From NCBI RefSeq assembly GCF_001641085.1, contig NZ_LXIE01000050.1:1-64000 (forward strand): 64,000 nt of DNA, read 5' to 3'. Every line of letters starts with the position of its first letter. The stretch's first letter is position 1. Below are positions 51,655 to 59,899 of this stretch, piece by piece. This DNA comes from Aequorivita soesokkakensis (GTDB lineage Bacteria; Bacteroidota; Bacteroidia; Flavobacteriales; Flavobacteriaceae). The notes beneath the pieces were generated by a model, which searched no databases, was not told where the DNA came from, and saw only the letters and a program-made list of their open reading frames with translations. The position numbers were made by a program, and so were the translations under genes.

Positions 51655-52950
51655 ATGCTTTTAATTTATACCCAAAAACTCACACCTCGAATTTCCTATA
51701 TTTTCAAGCATATTTGCTTGCGTATTTTGGGTATTGATGTTGTTTTCACTTCAGGAATTGAGGAATTTATTGCCCATACTGGCCCTAAAATTTCCTATGG
51801 GAAAAAACCTATGGGCAACGAACTTTTTTTCCAGAGTTATGGTCTTTTGGAACAGCAAGGTTTTGAAGCCATTGAAATAACGGTAAAAAAATGGGGGGAC
51901 ACCTTTGGTTTTTTTGCTGTTTCGGCAAACAGCCATTTGCCTTTTGATATTTTTTCCGCTAGCTTTTATATGATCTCGCGCTATGAGGAATATCTGCCGC
52001 ACGTAAAAGATGAAACGGGTAGGTTTATGGCTTCGGAAAGTCTTGCTTTTAAGGAAGGATTTCTCCAGCAGCCCATTGTGGACATCTGGGCCTATATTTT
52101 TAAAGGCAAGCTGGAGGAAGCTTTCCCCGATATGACTTTTCCCGAAAAGAAACTCACTGTTCACCCAGTGATTGAGGCGGCCCAGCCTTATGCTTACAAA
52201 CAAAAGGGTATTTTCCGTTCTGTGGTGGGTTATGCAAATAATCTCTTTCAAGGGAAATTCCGCAATATTATAGCGCGTACGCAAGTAATTTTGGGCTTCA
52301 AACGCGATCCTTTGGACACATTTAAATGGGTTGTGAACAAAGCAACAAGAAGTAAGTTCAATTTTACTGTTTTCTTTCTTTTGGGCAATTCCTTGGTTTT
52401 TGATGAGAGTATGAACACACATAGGCAGAAGTTCAAAATGCTTATAAAATATGTATCTGATTACAAAGAAGTGGGGCTCATTTTCTCGTTTAACGCCTTG
52501 AGTGACTATGAAATTCTTAAAAGTGAAAAACGCCGAATGGAGGAAATTACAAACCGTTCCCTTTCAAGTTCAATGAACTCTGAGTTTTTAGTAAACTTAC
52601 CGGATATTTACCGCCATTTGATAGAATTGGAAGTGAAGCGCGATTTCACAATGGTCTTCCGCGATACTATTGGTTTTAGGGCCGGAACTTGTACGCCATT
52701 TCTTTTTTATGATTTGGACTATGAAATCAAGACGCCTTTGGTTGTTCAGCCTGCGGCGATGACTACCTTGGCTTTTCAAAAGAAATATGCTTCAGATATT
52801 GAGAAAACCGTAAATAATCTAATCGCTACGGTAGCTAAAGTGAACGGAACCTTCACAATTATCTTTTCAAACAAGGATTTTACTTCCACTGAAAATAATA
52901 AAGTTTGGCGAAGTATTTTTTCCGAAAAATTAGATGAGTATGCCCAATAA
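51655..52950 (+). CDS. Polysaccharide deacetylase-like protein with degenerate active site
   Basis: 431 residues resembling the Bacteroidetes polysaccharide deacetylase family that carries an N-terminal DUF7033-type domain (ISRYEEYLPHVKDETGRF, PIVDIWAYIF) and a NodB-like barrel (PYAYKQKGIFRSVVGY, GFKRDPLDTFKW, IGFRAGTCTPFLFYDLDYEI). The scaffold is intact but the expected metal/catalytic residues are not: DxD of the first motif is E174-A-A176, the HPS motif is IFS (276-278), and later His positions are Ser309 and Ser405. Thus probably a non-catalytic relative, or one with changed chemistry. Overlaps the HAD gene by 17 bases. Confidence 0.8.
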   Translation: MLLIYTQKLTPRISYIFKHICLRILGIDVVFTSGIEEFIAHTGPKISYGKKPMGNELFFQSYGLLEQQGFEAIEITVKKWGDTFGFFAVSANSHLPFDIFSASFYMISRYEEYLPHVKDETGRFMASESLAFKEGFLQQPIVDIWAYIFKGKLEEAFPDMTFPEKKLTVHPVIEAAQPYAYKQKGIFRSVVGYANNLFQGKFRNIIARTQVILGFKRDPLDTFKWVVNKATRSKFNFTVFFLLGNSLVFDESMNTHRQKFKMLIKYVSDYKEVGLIFSFNALSDYEILKSEKRRMEEITNRSLSSSMNSEFLVNLPDIYRHLIELEVKRDFTMVFRDTIGFRAGTCTPFLFYDLDYEIKTPLVVQPAAMTTLAFQKKYASDIEKTVNNLIATVAKVNGTFTIIFSNKDFTSTENNKVWRSIFSEKLDEYAQ

Positions 52951-53626
52951 TATTACAGATGTTTTTTTTGACTTGGACCACACCCTTTGGGACTTTGACC
53001 GAAATTCTGCTTTGGCATTTGCACGCGTTTTTCAAAAGCATAAAATTGATTTGTCGCTGACGGATTTTTTAAAAGAATACGAACCCATCAATTTGATTTA
53101 TTGGAAAAGATTCAGGGAAGAGACCGTTTCCAAGGAACAGCTTCGCAGAGGAAGACTGACGGATACTTTTGATGTTTTTAAAATACAATTTCCCCTGGAA
53201 ACCATAGATGCGCTTGCCATTTCCTATATTGAAGAACTTCCTGTGGACAACCATCTTTTTTTGGATACGATTGAAATTCTGGAATATCTTTCAAAAAAAT
53301 ATAATCTTCATATAATTACCAACGGTTTTGAGGAAGTACAATACCTTAAGTTACATAATAGCGGTATAAAAAAATATTTTTCCACAATTACCACTTCCGA
53401 AGAGGTAGGGTTAAAGAAGCCCCATCCTGTTATATTTGAAATTGCCCTAAAGAAGGCTTCGGTAGCGCCACAGAAAAGCATTATGATTGGTGATAGCTTG
53501 GAAGCAGACATTATAGGAGCGAAAAATGTAGGTATGAATACGCTATTTTTTAATTACAGAAATGAAATTGTTGCAGAAAACTTTTTTGCAATTAATGAGC
53601 TTTCGGAAATTAAAAACCATCTGTAA
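52934..53626 (+). CDS. HAD hydrolase, YjjG-like nucleotidase
   Basis: 230 residues, haloacid dehalogenase fold, close to YjjG-type noncanonical pyrimidine nucleotidases: motif I DVFFDLDHTLWDFDRNS (catalytic Asp), motif II HIITNGFEEVQYLKLHNSG, motif III/IV KKPHPVIFEIALKKA and MIGDSLEADIIGAKNVGM. Probably dephosphorylates nucleoside monophosphates or related metabolites. The first ATG (52934) lies within the previous gene; the second (52940) is equally plausible. Confidence 0.9.
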   Translation: MSMPNNITDVFFDLDHTLWDFDRNSALAFARVFQKHKIDLSLTDFLKEYEPINLIYWKRFREETVSKEQLRRGRLTDTFDVFKIQFPLETIDALAISYIEELPVDNHLFLDTIEILEYLSKKYNLHIITNGFEEVQYLKLHNSGIKKYFSTITTSEEVGLKKPHPVIFEIALKKASVAPQKSIMIGDSLEADIIGAKNVGMNTLFFNYRNEIVAENFFAINELSEIKNHL

Positions 53627-53676
53627 TAATAATACTACAGAAAAGAGCGTTAATAACTCGTAAACTATCCCCACTT

Positions 53677-54222
53677 ATGAATAAAACCCTATTCCTGCCC
53701 ATCTTTGTGGTATGCATTTGCCTATTTTTCACGGGTTGCATAAAGAATACCGATTTTGATCAAGCCGAGGATATTGCACTTACCCCGGTTGTTGAACTGG
53801 ATTTGATATACTTCAATCTTCGCGCGGAGCAGTTTTTTGATTCTATAAATTCCAACCCCATACTTACCGTTCGCGACACGACCGATATTAAATTTTTAGA
53901 TGATGGTACTTTGCAGGAAAGTCTAAAAAGAGCGGAATTCTATTTTAATTTTACCAACAGCATTCCCCGAAGTTTCCAAGTTGATTTTCAGTTTTTAAGT
54001 GAAGTGAATGACACTACCTATGTAACCCAAACCTCAGTAAGCCAAGGTACGCCAAATGCTCCCGTTATATCTGAATTTATTGAAAACATTGAAGGCGATG
54101 ACATTTTGCAACTTACGAAGGCACATAAGGTTGTGGTTTCAGTAACCATACCTTCTTCCGATGAAAACCTTGAGGGCACATTGAATCTAAAATCCAAAAC
54201 TACCTACTTTTTGGAATATTAA
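53677..54222 (+). CDS. Lipoprotein of unknown function
   Basis: 181 residues with signal peptide and lipobox LFFTGC (Cys21), then a beta-rich domain (LKRAEFYFNFTNSIPRSFQVDF, QLTKAHKVVVSVTIPSS in parts) of immunoglobulin-like appearance. Five bases before a DUF5723 outer-membrane barrel gene, suggesting they form a unit. No named family recognised; seen only as a conserved flavobacterial lipoprotein. Confidence 0.8.
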   Translation: MNKTLFLPIFVVCICLFFTGCIKNTDFDQAEDIALTPVVELDLIYFNLRAEQFFDSINSNPILTVRDTTDIKFLDDGTLQESLKRAEFYFNFTNSIPRSFQVDFQFLSEVNDTTYVTQTSVSQGTPNAPVISEFIENIEGDDILQLTKAHKVVVSVTIPSSDENLEGTLNLKSKTTYFLEY

Positions 54223-54226
54223 TACA

Positions 54227-55642
54227 ATGCAACATTACTTAACTATCATATTATCCCTTGTGGGCTTTTTTGCTATATCTCAAAATAAGCAAATACTTTA
54301 CGGTTTTGATGACGTTCCGCAGTCGTTAATGCTCAATCCCGGAATGAAAGTGACCCAGAAAAAGCACTACGGAATTCCTTTTTTGTCTCAAATACATTTT
54401 AATGGCGGTTCTTCTGGCGTATCTGTTTATGACATTTTTAAAGATGGAAGTGATAATATAAACGACCGGATTACGGCAAAGATTTTCGAAATGAAAAATA
54501 CTGATTTCTTCACGGCCACCCAGCAGTTGGAGCTTATCAACTTTGGGTGGCGCGCAAAAAACGAAATATATTTTTCCGGCGGAATTTATCAGGAATTTGA
54601 TTTTATAGCCTATTTCCCGCGAGATTTGGCCATTCTTGCTTGGGAAGGAAATCGCGATTATCTGGATTATGAATTTGATTTGGGAGAAATAAGTACGACC
54701 GGCGATTTTATGACCGTTTACCATTTCGGGCTAAACAAGCAGATTACGGATAAATTGACAGTGGGAGCACGGCTTAAACTATATTCCAGTATGTTCAGTT
54801 ACAGAAGTGTAAACAATGCAGGAACTTTCGTCACCACCTTGGGCGATGAAAATTCGGAAAATATTTATGAACACACAGTTAGAAATGCCGATGTTACTGT
54901 GGAAACCTCTGGCTATGCGTCACTGCGCGAATTGGATGGAGCGTCCCAGGTTACAAATGAAATTTTAGGCCGTGCTTTTTTTGGGGGCAACTTTGGAGTA
55001 GGAGTGGACTTGGGTTTTACCTATGATTTTAATGAAGCTTGGACGCTTTCAGCAAGCGCACAGGATGTGGGCGCCATTTTTCATTCAAAAGATGTTGAAA
55101 ATTATCGCGCCCATGGCAATTATACTTTAGATGGTATAAACCTTATTTTCCCGCCTTTAAGTCAAGGGGAATCAACCTTTCCGTACTATGACGATCTTGA
55201 GGATGAAATAGAGCGTGAAATTCCGATAGACACACTTCACAATTCATATACTCAGTTACGTCCCGTAAAATTCAATGCGGCACTGAGTTTTGGTTTTGGT
55301 AGGTTTAATGCTTCTGGCGATTGTGATTGTTTGAATATGGGTGGAGGCAAGCTTCACAAACAGAATGTTGGGCTTCAGTTCTATTCTATTTTTAGGCCGA
55401 AGGGACCACAAATGGCGGGTACACTTTTTTACCACAGAAGGCTTACGGACTATCTTTCCGCCAAGGCAACTTATACGGTAGATTCCTATTCGTTATCCAA
55501 TGTTGGCCTTGGTGTTTCGGCAGATATTGGTAAAATAAATTTTTATATCGCAGCAGACAATCTCATAAAGTATGGCAATTTGGCAAAAGCAAAAAGTGTA
55601 TCTTTACAATTAGGTTTTAATATTATAATTGACGAAGAATGA
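54227..55642 (+). CDS. DUF5723 outer-membrane beta-barrel protein
   Basis: 471 residues, signal peptide ending near FAISQN, then NPGMKVTQKKHYGIPFLSQIHF-like opening (split), GGIYQEFDFIAYFP, NFGVGVDLGFTYDFN, and a C-terminal strand series ending SLQLGFNIIIDEE. The pattern matches the DUF5723 family, thought to be an outer-membrane barrel of PorV/FadL-like shape. Overlaps the next gene by four bases (ATGA). Role unknown; could be a T9SS-related or transport protein. Confidence 0.85.
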   Translation: MQHYLTIILSLVGFFAISQNKQILYGFDDVPQSLMLNPGMKVTQKKHYGIPFLSQIHFNGGSSGVSVYDIFKDGSDNINDRITAKIFEMKNTDFFTATQQLELINFGWRAKNEIYFSGGIYQEFDFIAYFPRDLAILAWEGNRDYLDYEFDLGEISTTGDFMTVYHFGLNKQITDKLTVGARLKLYSSMFSYRSVNNAGTFVTTLGDENSENIYEHTVRNADVTVETSGYASLRELDGASQVTNEILGRAFFGGNFGVGVDLGFTYDFNEAWTLSASAQDVGAIFHSKDVENYRAHGNYTLDGINLIFPPLSQGESTFPYYDDLEDEIEREIPIDTLHNSYTQLRPVKFNAALSFGFGRFNASGDCDCLNMGGGKLHKQNVGLQFYSIFRPKGPQMAGTLFYHRRLTDYLSAKATYTVDSYSLSNVGLGVSADIGKINFYIAADNLIKYGNLAKAKSVSLQLGFNIIIDEE

Positions 55643-56436
55643 CACGATTATTACTGATTTTTATTTCTTTATTTTTTGCCACAAATGCTATTTCGCAAAA
55701 TGCAAACCTGAGTGATTATAGCTATGTAATTGTTCCGAACCAATTTGATTTCTTAAAAGAGAAAGATCAGTATCAAATGAATTCCATGTCAAAATTCTAT
55801 TTTGAGAAAAACGGATTCAATGCATATTTTGCTGAAGATGCGCCCAATGCAAATCGTTGCGATGGTCTTTACGCAAATGTGGAAGAGCTTAAAACCATCC
55901 TAGGAACAAAGTTGCAAATAGTTATAAAAGACTGCAATGACAACGAAATATACAGAAGCCAAGAAGGGAAAAGTAAATACAAAGAGTTTGATAAAACCTA
56001 CCAAGATGCTCTAAGAAAAGCGTTCAATAGCATTGAAGGGATGCGCGTGAAACAGAAAGATGTAATCCTTCTAAGTGATAACTCCAGCAATACAACTGTT
56101 TCTGATCAAACAAAATTAAAAACAGAAGAGGCTGAATTAACAAAACCAAAAGTTTCAAGAGTTTCGGGGAATTTGCTTCCCGACGCAAAATTTTCAAATT
56201 ATTCCAACAGTGGAAAAACATTTCTACTTAGAAAAACCACGGAAGGTTATTCATTATATGAAGAATCTGCCAACGCTTCGGATGGCCTTCTTTTAATAGG
56301 GAAAATAATAGTTATGGATAAAGTTGTGAAATATATGGATACCTCTGGAAAAGTTTCTGATGCTTCTTTTGATCCTTCCGGGAATCTTACAATTAAGGAT
56401 GGTTCCTCGGTTACAAACTATCTCTCTGAAAACTAA
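55639..56436 (+). CDS. Secreted protein of unknown function
   Basis: 265 residues with signal peptide ending NAISQN; then YVIVPNQFDFLKEKDQYQMNS, NCDGLYANVEELKTIL-like (NRCDGLYANVEELKTI), DCNDNEIYRSQEGKSKYKEFDKTY, and a C-terminal beta-rich part. The first half resembles periplasmic proteins found beside flavobacterial outer-membrane proteins. Third gene of the lipoprotein/DUF5723 module. Tail overlaps the convergent rarA end by four bases. Confidence 0.8.
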   Translation: MTRLLLIFISLFFATNAISQNANLSDYSYVIVPNQFDFLKEKDQYQMNSMSKFYFEKNGFNAYFAEDAPNANRCDGLYANVEELKTILGTKLQIVIKDCNDNEIYRSQEGKSKYKEFDKTYQDALRKAFNSIEGMRVKQKDVILLSDNSSNTTVSDQTKLKTEEAELTKPKVSRVSGNLLPDAKFSNYSNSGKTFLLRKTTEGYSLYEESANASDGLLLIGKIIVMDKVVKYMDTSGKVSDASFDPSGNLTIKDGSSVTNYLSEN

Positions 56437-57710
56437 AAATCATATTTATCCTTCCAAAGTTGTTTCAAATAGCTTTTTAGCGCATTTTCCTTGGGATTAT
56501 TTCCCGGCCTGTAAAAAGTGGTGCCCGCTAGTTCTTCGGGCAAAAATTCGTGCGGCACAAAATTACCTTCATAATTGTGCGCATATTCATATTCCTTTCC
56601 GTAGCCCAATTGCTTCATAAGCTTTGTTGGCGCATTTCTAATTGATAATGGAACAGATAGATCGCCTGTTTGCCGAACGGTTTGTTGTGCTTCGCCAATG
56701 GCTTTATAGGAAGCATTACTTTTATGTGAAGTTGCCAAATAAATAGCGCACTGGCTCAAAATGATTCGTGCTTCGGGATAGCCGATAGTGTTTACGGCTT
56801 GAAAAGTACTGTTGGCGAGTAATAATGCATTGGGGTTTGCATTGCCGATATCTTCGGAAGCGAGGATGACCATTCTTCGCGCGATGAATTTTATATCTTC
56901 TCCACCTTCAATCATCCGCGCCAGCCAATAAACCGCAGCATTTGGATCACTACCGCGAATGGATTTTATAAATGCTGAAATAATATCGTAATGTTGCTCG
57001 CCAGTTTTGTCATAAAGCACCGTGTTTTTTTGTGCTTTTTGCATTACAAGTTCGTTTGTAATTGAAACCTTTTCTGCGCTTTCAGAAAGAATGACCAGTT
57101 CCAAAATATTCAGAAGTTTTCGTGCATCACCACCGGAAAGTCTTATTAAAGCTTCTGTTTCCTGCAGTTTTACTTTTTTTGAGGACAACATTTTATCTTC
57201 CTTTAAGGCCCTTTTCAATAAGGCTTCCAAGTCCTCGCGGCTAAATGCTTCCAAGACATATACCTGACAGCGCGATAAAAGTGCGGGAATTACTTCGAAA
57301 CTCGGGTTTTCAGTAGTTGCACCAATAAGCGTTATCCAACCCTTTTCAACAGCGCCGAGCAATGAATCCTGCTGCGATTTGCTGAAACGGTGTATTTCGT
57401 CAATAAATAGAATTGGGTTTTTTGTAGAAAATAGCGTATCGCTTTTCTTTGCCTTTTCAATCACTTCCCTAACAGCTGCCACGCCACTATCTACAGCACT
57501 TAACGTATAAAAAGGTCTTCCGCTTTCATTGGCAATAATGTTTGCGAGTGTGGTTTTTCCTGTTCCCGGCGGTCCCCAAAAGATCATTGAGGGAATCATT
57601 CCGGACTTTAATTGCGAAGTAAGCGAACCCTTTGGGCCAACCAAATGTTGCTGACTTAAATATCCTTCAAGAGTATTGGGACGGATTCGTTCGGCGAGGG
57701 GAGCATTCAT
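56433..57710 (-). CDS. rarA: Replication-associated recombination protein A (MgsA/RarA)
   Basis: AAA+ ATPase acting at stalled forks. 425 residues: Walker A GPPGTGKTTLAN (about 45-56), Walker B LFIDEIHRFSK, sensor TENPSFEV, then a helical tetramerisation domain (SAFIKSIRGSDPNAAVYWLARM). The start MNAPLAERIRPNTLEGYLSQ matches relatives. A -7 element ends seven bases before the ATG. Confidence 0.95.
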   Translation of the reverse strand: MNAPLAERIRPNTLEGYLSQQHLVGPKGSLTSQLKSGMIPSMIFWGPPGTGKTTLANIIANESGRPFYTLSAVDSGVAAVREVIEKAKKSDTLFSTKNPILFIDEIHRFSKSQQDSLLGAVEKGWITLIGATTENPSFEVIPALLSRCQVYVLEAFSREDLEALLKRALKEDKMLSSKKVKLQETEALIRLSGGDARKLLNILELVILSESAEKVSITNELVMQKAQKNTVLYDKTGEQHYDIISAFIKSIRGSDPNAAVYWLARMIEGGEDIKFIARRMVILASEDIGNANPNALLLANSTFQAVNTIGYPEARIILSQCAIYLATSHKSNASYKAIGEAQQTVRQTGDLSVPLSIRNAPTKLMKQLGYGKEYEYAHNYEGNFVPHEFLPEELAGTTFYRPGNNPKENALKSYLKQLWKDKYDF

Positions 57711-57717
57711 ATATATA

Positions 57718-57725
57718 CAAAATTA
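57718..57725 (-). promoter_or_regulatory. Promoter -7 element of rarA
   Basis: TAATTTTG on the minus strand, perfect consensus, only seven bases before the ATG: transcript likely nearly leaderless. Confidence 0.55.
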
Positions 57726-57761
57726 CAATTTTAATAAATCGGTTTCACTGACAATTTATCA

Positions 57762-57769
57762 TAAATTTG
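57762..57769 (+). promoter_or_regulatory. Promoter -7 element of the rhomboid gene
   Basis: TAAATTTG, perfect consensus, 31 bases before the ATG. No clear -33 TTG. Confidence 0.55.
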
Positions 57770-57800
57770 AGTTTGGGATTGTTTTTGTAATCACGTATCT

Positions 57801-58553
57801 ATGTCAAATCAATTAAAGTTTTCTAATTCTATAATCTATTACCCGTTGCTGTTTGTGATGGTGTTGTGGATTATATTTTGGGTAGAGACTGTTTTTGGTT
57901 TTAATTTCAACTCCTACGGAATTTATCCAAGAAGGGTAGAAGGTTTACGGGGCATTATTTTTAGTCCTTTTATTCACGGAAGTTTGGAGCATCTTTTTAA
58001 TAACTCTGTTCCATTGTTCGTTTTGACTGCGGCCTTATTTTATTTTTATAGAAATATACGTTGGAGAATTTTAATTTTTGGCCTCTTGTTGACAGGTTTG
58101 GCCACTTGGTGCATTGGTAGAGCATCTTTGCATATTGGCGCAAGTGGCGTAGTATATATGCTTGTGGCATTTTTATTTTTTAGGGGAATCTTTTCCAAAA
58201 AGTTTCAGCTTACCGCCTTGGCCTTGGTTGTTGTTTTTCTTTATGGGGGAATGTTGTGGTATGTATTTCCCATAAATTCCAGTATATCGTGGGAAGGGCA
58301 TCTTTCGGGATTTTTCGTTGGAATTTTCCTTGCTTTTTTCTTTAAGGAAAATCACATAGAAAATAAAAAGTACGAATGGGAAAAAGAGGATTACAATCCA
58401 GAAAACGACCCATTTTTAAGACAGTTTGACGAAAAGGGTAATTTTATTGAATTGCCAAAGGAACTGCCAATAGAAGAGGAGATTGAGCGTAAGCCTCGTG
58501 GGATTAGAATAATATACAGTTTAAAAAAGACGCCAGACACTAAATCTGAGTGA
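57801..58553 (+). CDS. Rhomboid-family intramembrane serine protease
   Basis: 250 residues, about six transmembrane helices followed by a charged cytosolic tail (about 183-250, EWEKEDYNPENDPFLRQFDE). The catalytic dyad is predicted as Ser115 (HIGASGVVYML) and His167 (SWEGHLSGFFVG), with the N-terminal HGSLEHLFNN motif. Six-helix form without the extra helix of eukaryotic rhomboids. Converges on rlmB with one intervening base. Substrates unknown. Confidence 0.92.
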   Translation: MSNQLKFSNSIIYYPLLFVMVLWIIFWVETVFGFNFNSYGIYPRRVEGLRGIIFSPFIHGSLEHLFNNSVPLFVLTAALFYFYRNIRWRILIFGLLLTGLATWCIGRASLHIGASGVVYMLVAFLFFRGIFSKKFQLTALALVVVFLYGGMLWYVFPINSSISWEGHLSGFFVGIFLAFFFKENHIENKKYEWEKEDYNPENDPFLRQFDEKGNFIELPKELPIEEEIERKPRGIRIIYSLKKTPDTKSE

Positions 58554-58554
58554 A

Positions 58555-59295
58555 CTACAAACGCCGTTGGCGCGTTACTTCATAGAGAAAAGCTCCACAG
58601 GCTACAGATACGTTCAACGAATTAATTTCACCAAGTAGGGGTAAAGAAGCTTTTTGGTCTACCAGGTTCAATACAGATTTTGAAACTCCTTTTTCTTCTG
58701 AACCCATAATGATTGCCAAGGGCATGGTTAAATCTAAGGAATAAATATCAGTTTGGGTTTTTTCAGTTGCCGCTACAGTGGTAATTCCTGAGCCTTGCAT
58801 ATAAAAAATAGCGTCCTTTATATGTTCCACTTTACAAATTGGAATTTTAAATATAGCCCCAGCTGAAGTTTTTACGGTATCACCTGAAACAGGCGCACCT
58901 CCACTTTTTTGAATTATAACGGCATCAACGCCGGTACATTCTCCTGTGCGCAAAATGGCCCCGAAATTTCTAACGTCGGTTATTTGATCGAGAATTAAAA
59001 ACAGTGGATTTTTTTTATTGGCTAAAGCTTTTTCCACAACGTCTTCCAATGAATGAAAAGCAACTGGTGATGTTACTGCCACAATGCCTTGGTGATTACC
59101 TTTTGTAAGTCTATTAAGTTTTTCAAAAGGAACTATGCTTACAGCTATGTTTTCTCTTTCAAGATCCTTAATAAGGTTTTCAATTTTATCACTATCAACC
59201 CCTTTTTGGATAAACACTTTATCAAAGATAACTTTTGAAGCTAAGGCCTCTTTTACTGGGTAAATTCCAAAGATTGTATTTGTTTTTTCTTTCAT
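58555..59295 (-). CDS. rlmB: 23S rRNA (guanosine2251-2'-O)-methyltransferase RlmB
   Basis: SpoU/TrmH (SPOUT) methyltransferase of G2251 in 23S rRNA. 246 residues: N-terminal substrate-binding part (IFGIYPVKEALASK) and knot domain with DVRNFGAILRTGECTGVDAVII (motif 1), IIMGSEEKGVS (motif 2) and LPLLGEINSLNVSVACGAFLYE (split; motif 3). A TACCTTTA near-consensus -7 element lies at 59337-59344. Could be another SpoU-family enzyme, but length and motifs favour RlmB. Confidence 0.9.
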   Translation of the reverse strand: MKEKTNTIFGIYPVKEALASKVIFDKVFIQKGVDSDKIENLIKDLERENIAVSIVPFEKLNRLTKGNHQGIVAVTSPVAFHSLEDVVEKALANKKNPLFLILDQITDVRNFGAILRTGECTGVDAVIIQKSGGAPVSGDTVKTSAGAIFKIPICKVEHIKDAIFYMQGSGITTVAATEKTQTDIYSLDLTMPLAIIMGSEEKGVSKSVLNLVDQKASLPLLGEINSLNVSVACGAFLYEVTRQRRL

Positions 59296-59336
59296 AATGC
59301 TTGCAATTAATTCTTCTTTTTGGAATTAAAAACGCG

Positions 59337-59344
59337 TAAAGGTA
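59337..59344 (-). promoter_or_regulatory. Likely promoter -7 element of rlmB
   Basis: TACCTTTA on the minus strand, one base off TAnnTTTG, 41 bases before the rlmB start. Confidence 0.45.
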
Positions 59345-59381
59345 AAGAGAATAATTTTTCTTTTGGATCTAAATTATTTGT

Positions 59382-59413
59382 AAAAAAAAGCACCCCTTAA
59401 AAAAGGGGTGCTT
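59382..59413 (-). terminator. Terminator of the susCD operon
   Basis: Perfect 11-bp stem AAGCACCCCTT (59388-59398) / AAGGGGTGCTT (59403-59413) with a 4-base loop; on the minus strand it is followed by a run of eight T. Confidence 0.95.
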
Positions 59414-59449
59414 GATAAACTGATTGTTTAATATGTGGAATATTAAAAT

Positions 59450-59878
59450 TTAATTTTTAACACCTACTAAAACTAAACCACCTGAAACTACATCTGGACC
59501 TCCCTGAATAGCAAGTTTGAAGAAATTTCTTTCATCAGTTATTGAATTATCAATCGCGGTAACCACGATAGATGCTTCACGCGTATTTGCTGGAAAAGTT
59601 ACTGTAGCGTCATAAGTATAGTTCTCTGATGCTGTTTCCATTGAATCTAAAGGTACTTGTATAACAGTATAGGTTCTATCTGCACTAGACAAATCTGATA
59701 CAAATAAATTTACAGTTTCACTTTTTGTACCACCTTCAGGAATATTATTAATATTCTTTGTGGCTGTTGTAAAACCTACAACAGTTGTGCGATCTGTGTT
59801 ATAATCATCATAAGTCTCACAAGAAACTGCTACTAGAGCTATGGTAAGAATAACAATTAATATATTAACTTTTTTCAT
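59450..59878 (-). CDS. Lipoprotein of the SusCD operon, unknown function
   Basis: 142 residues with signal peptide and lipobox VAVSC (Cys20), then a beta-sandwich resembling Calx-beta-like or Ig-like domains (TYTVIQVPLDSMETASENYT, ATVTFPANTREASIVVTAID, RNFFKLAIQGG). Third gene of the susC-susD operon, 21 bases after susD; such additional surface lipoproteins often bind the transported glycan or peptide. Confidence 0.8.
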   Translation of the reverse strand: MKKVNILIVILTIALVAVSCETYDDYNTDRTTVVGFTTATKNINNIPEGGTKSETVNLFVSDLSSADRTYTVIQVPLDSMETASENYTYDATVTFPANTREASIVVTAIDNSITDERNFFKLAIQGGPDVVSGGLVLVGVKN

Positions 59879-59899
59879 TTTGATAGATTTTAAAAATTA

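Noticed and set aside
51751-52422. 223-codon antisense ORF over the deacetylase-like gene
   Set aside because: The sense frame has clear family motifs; the antisense product shows none.
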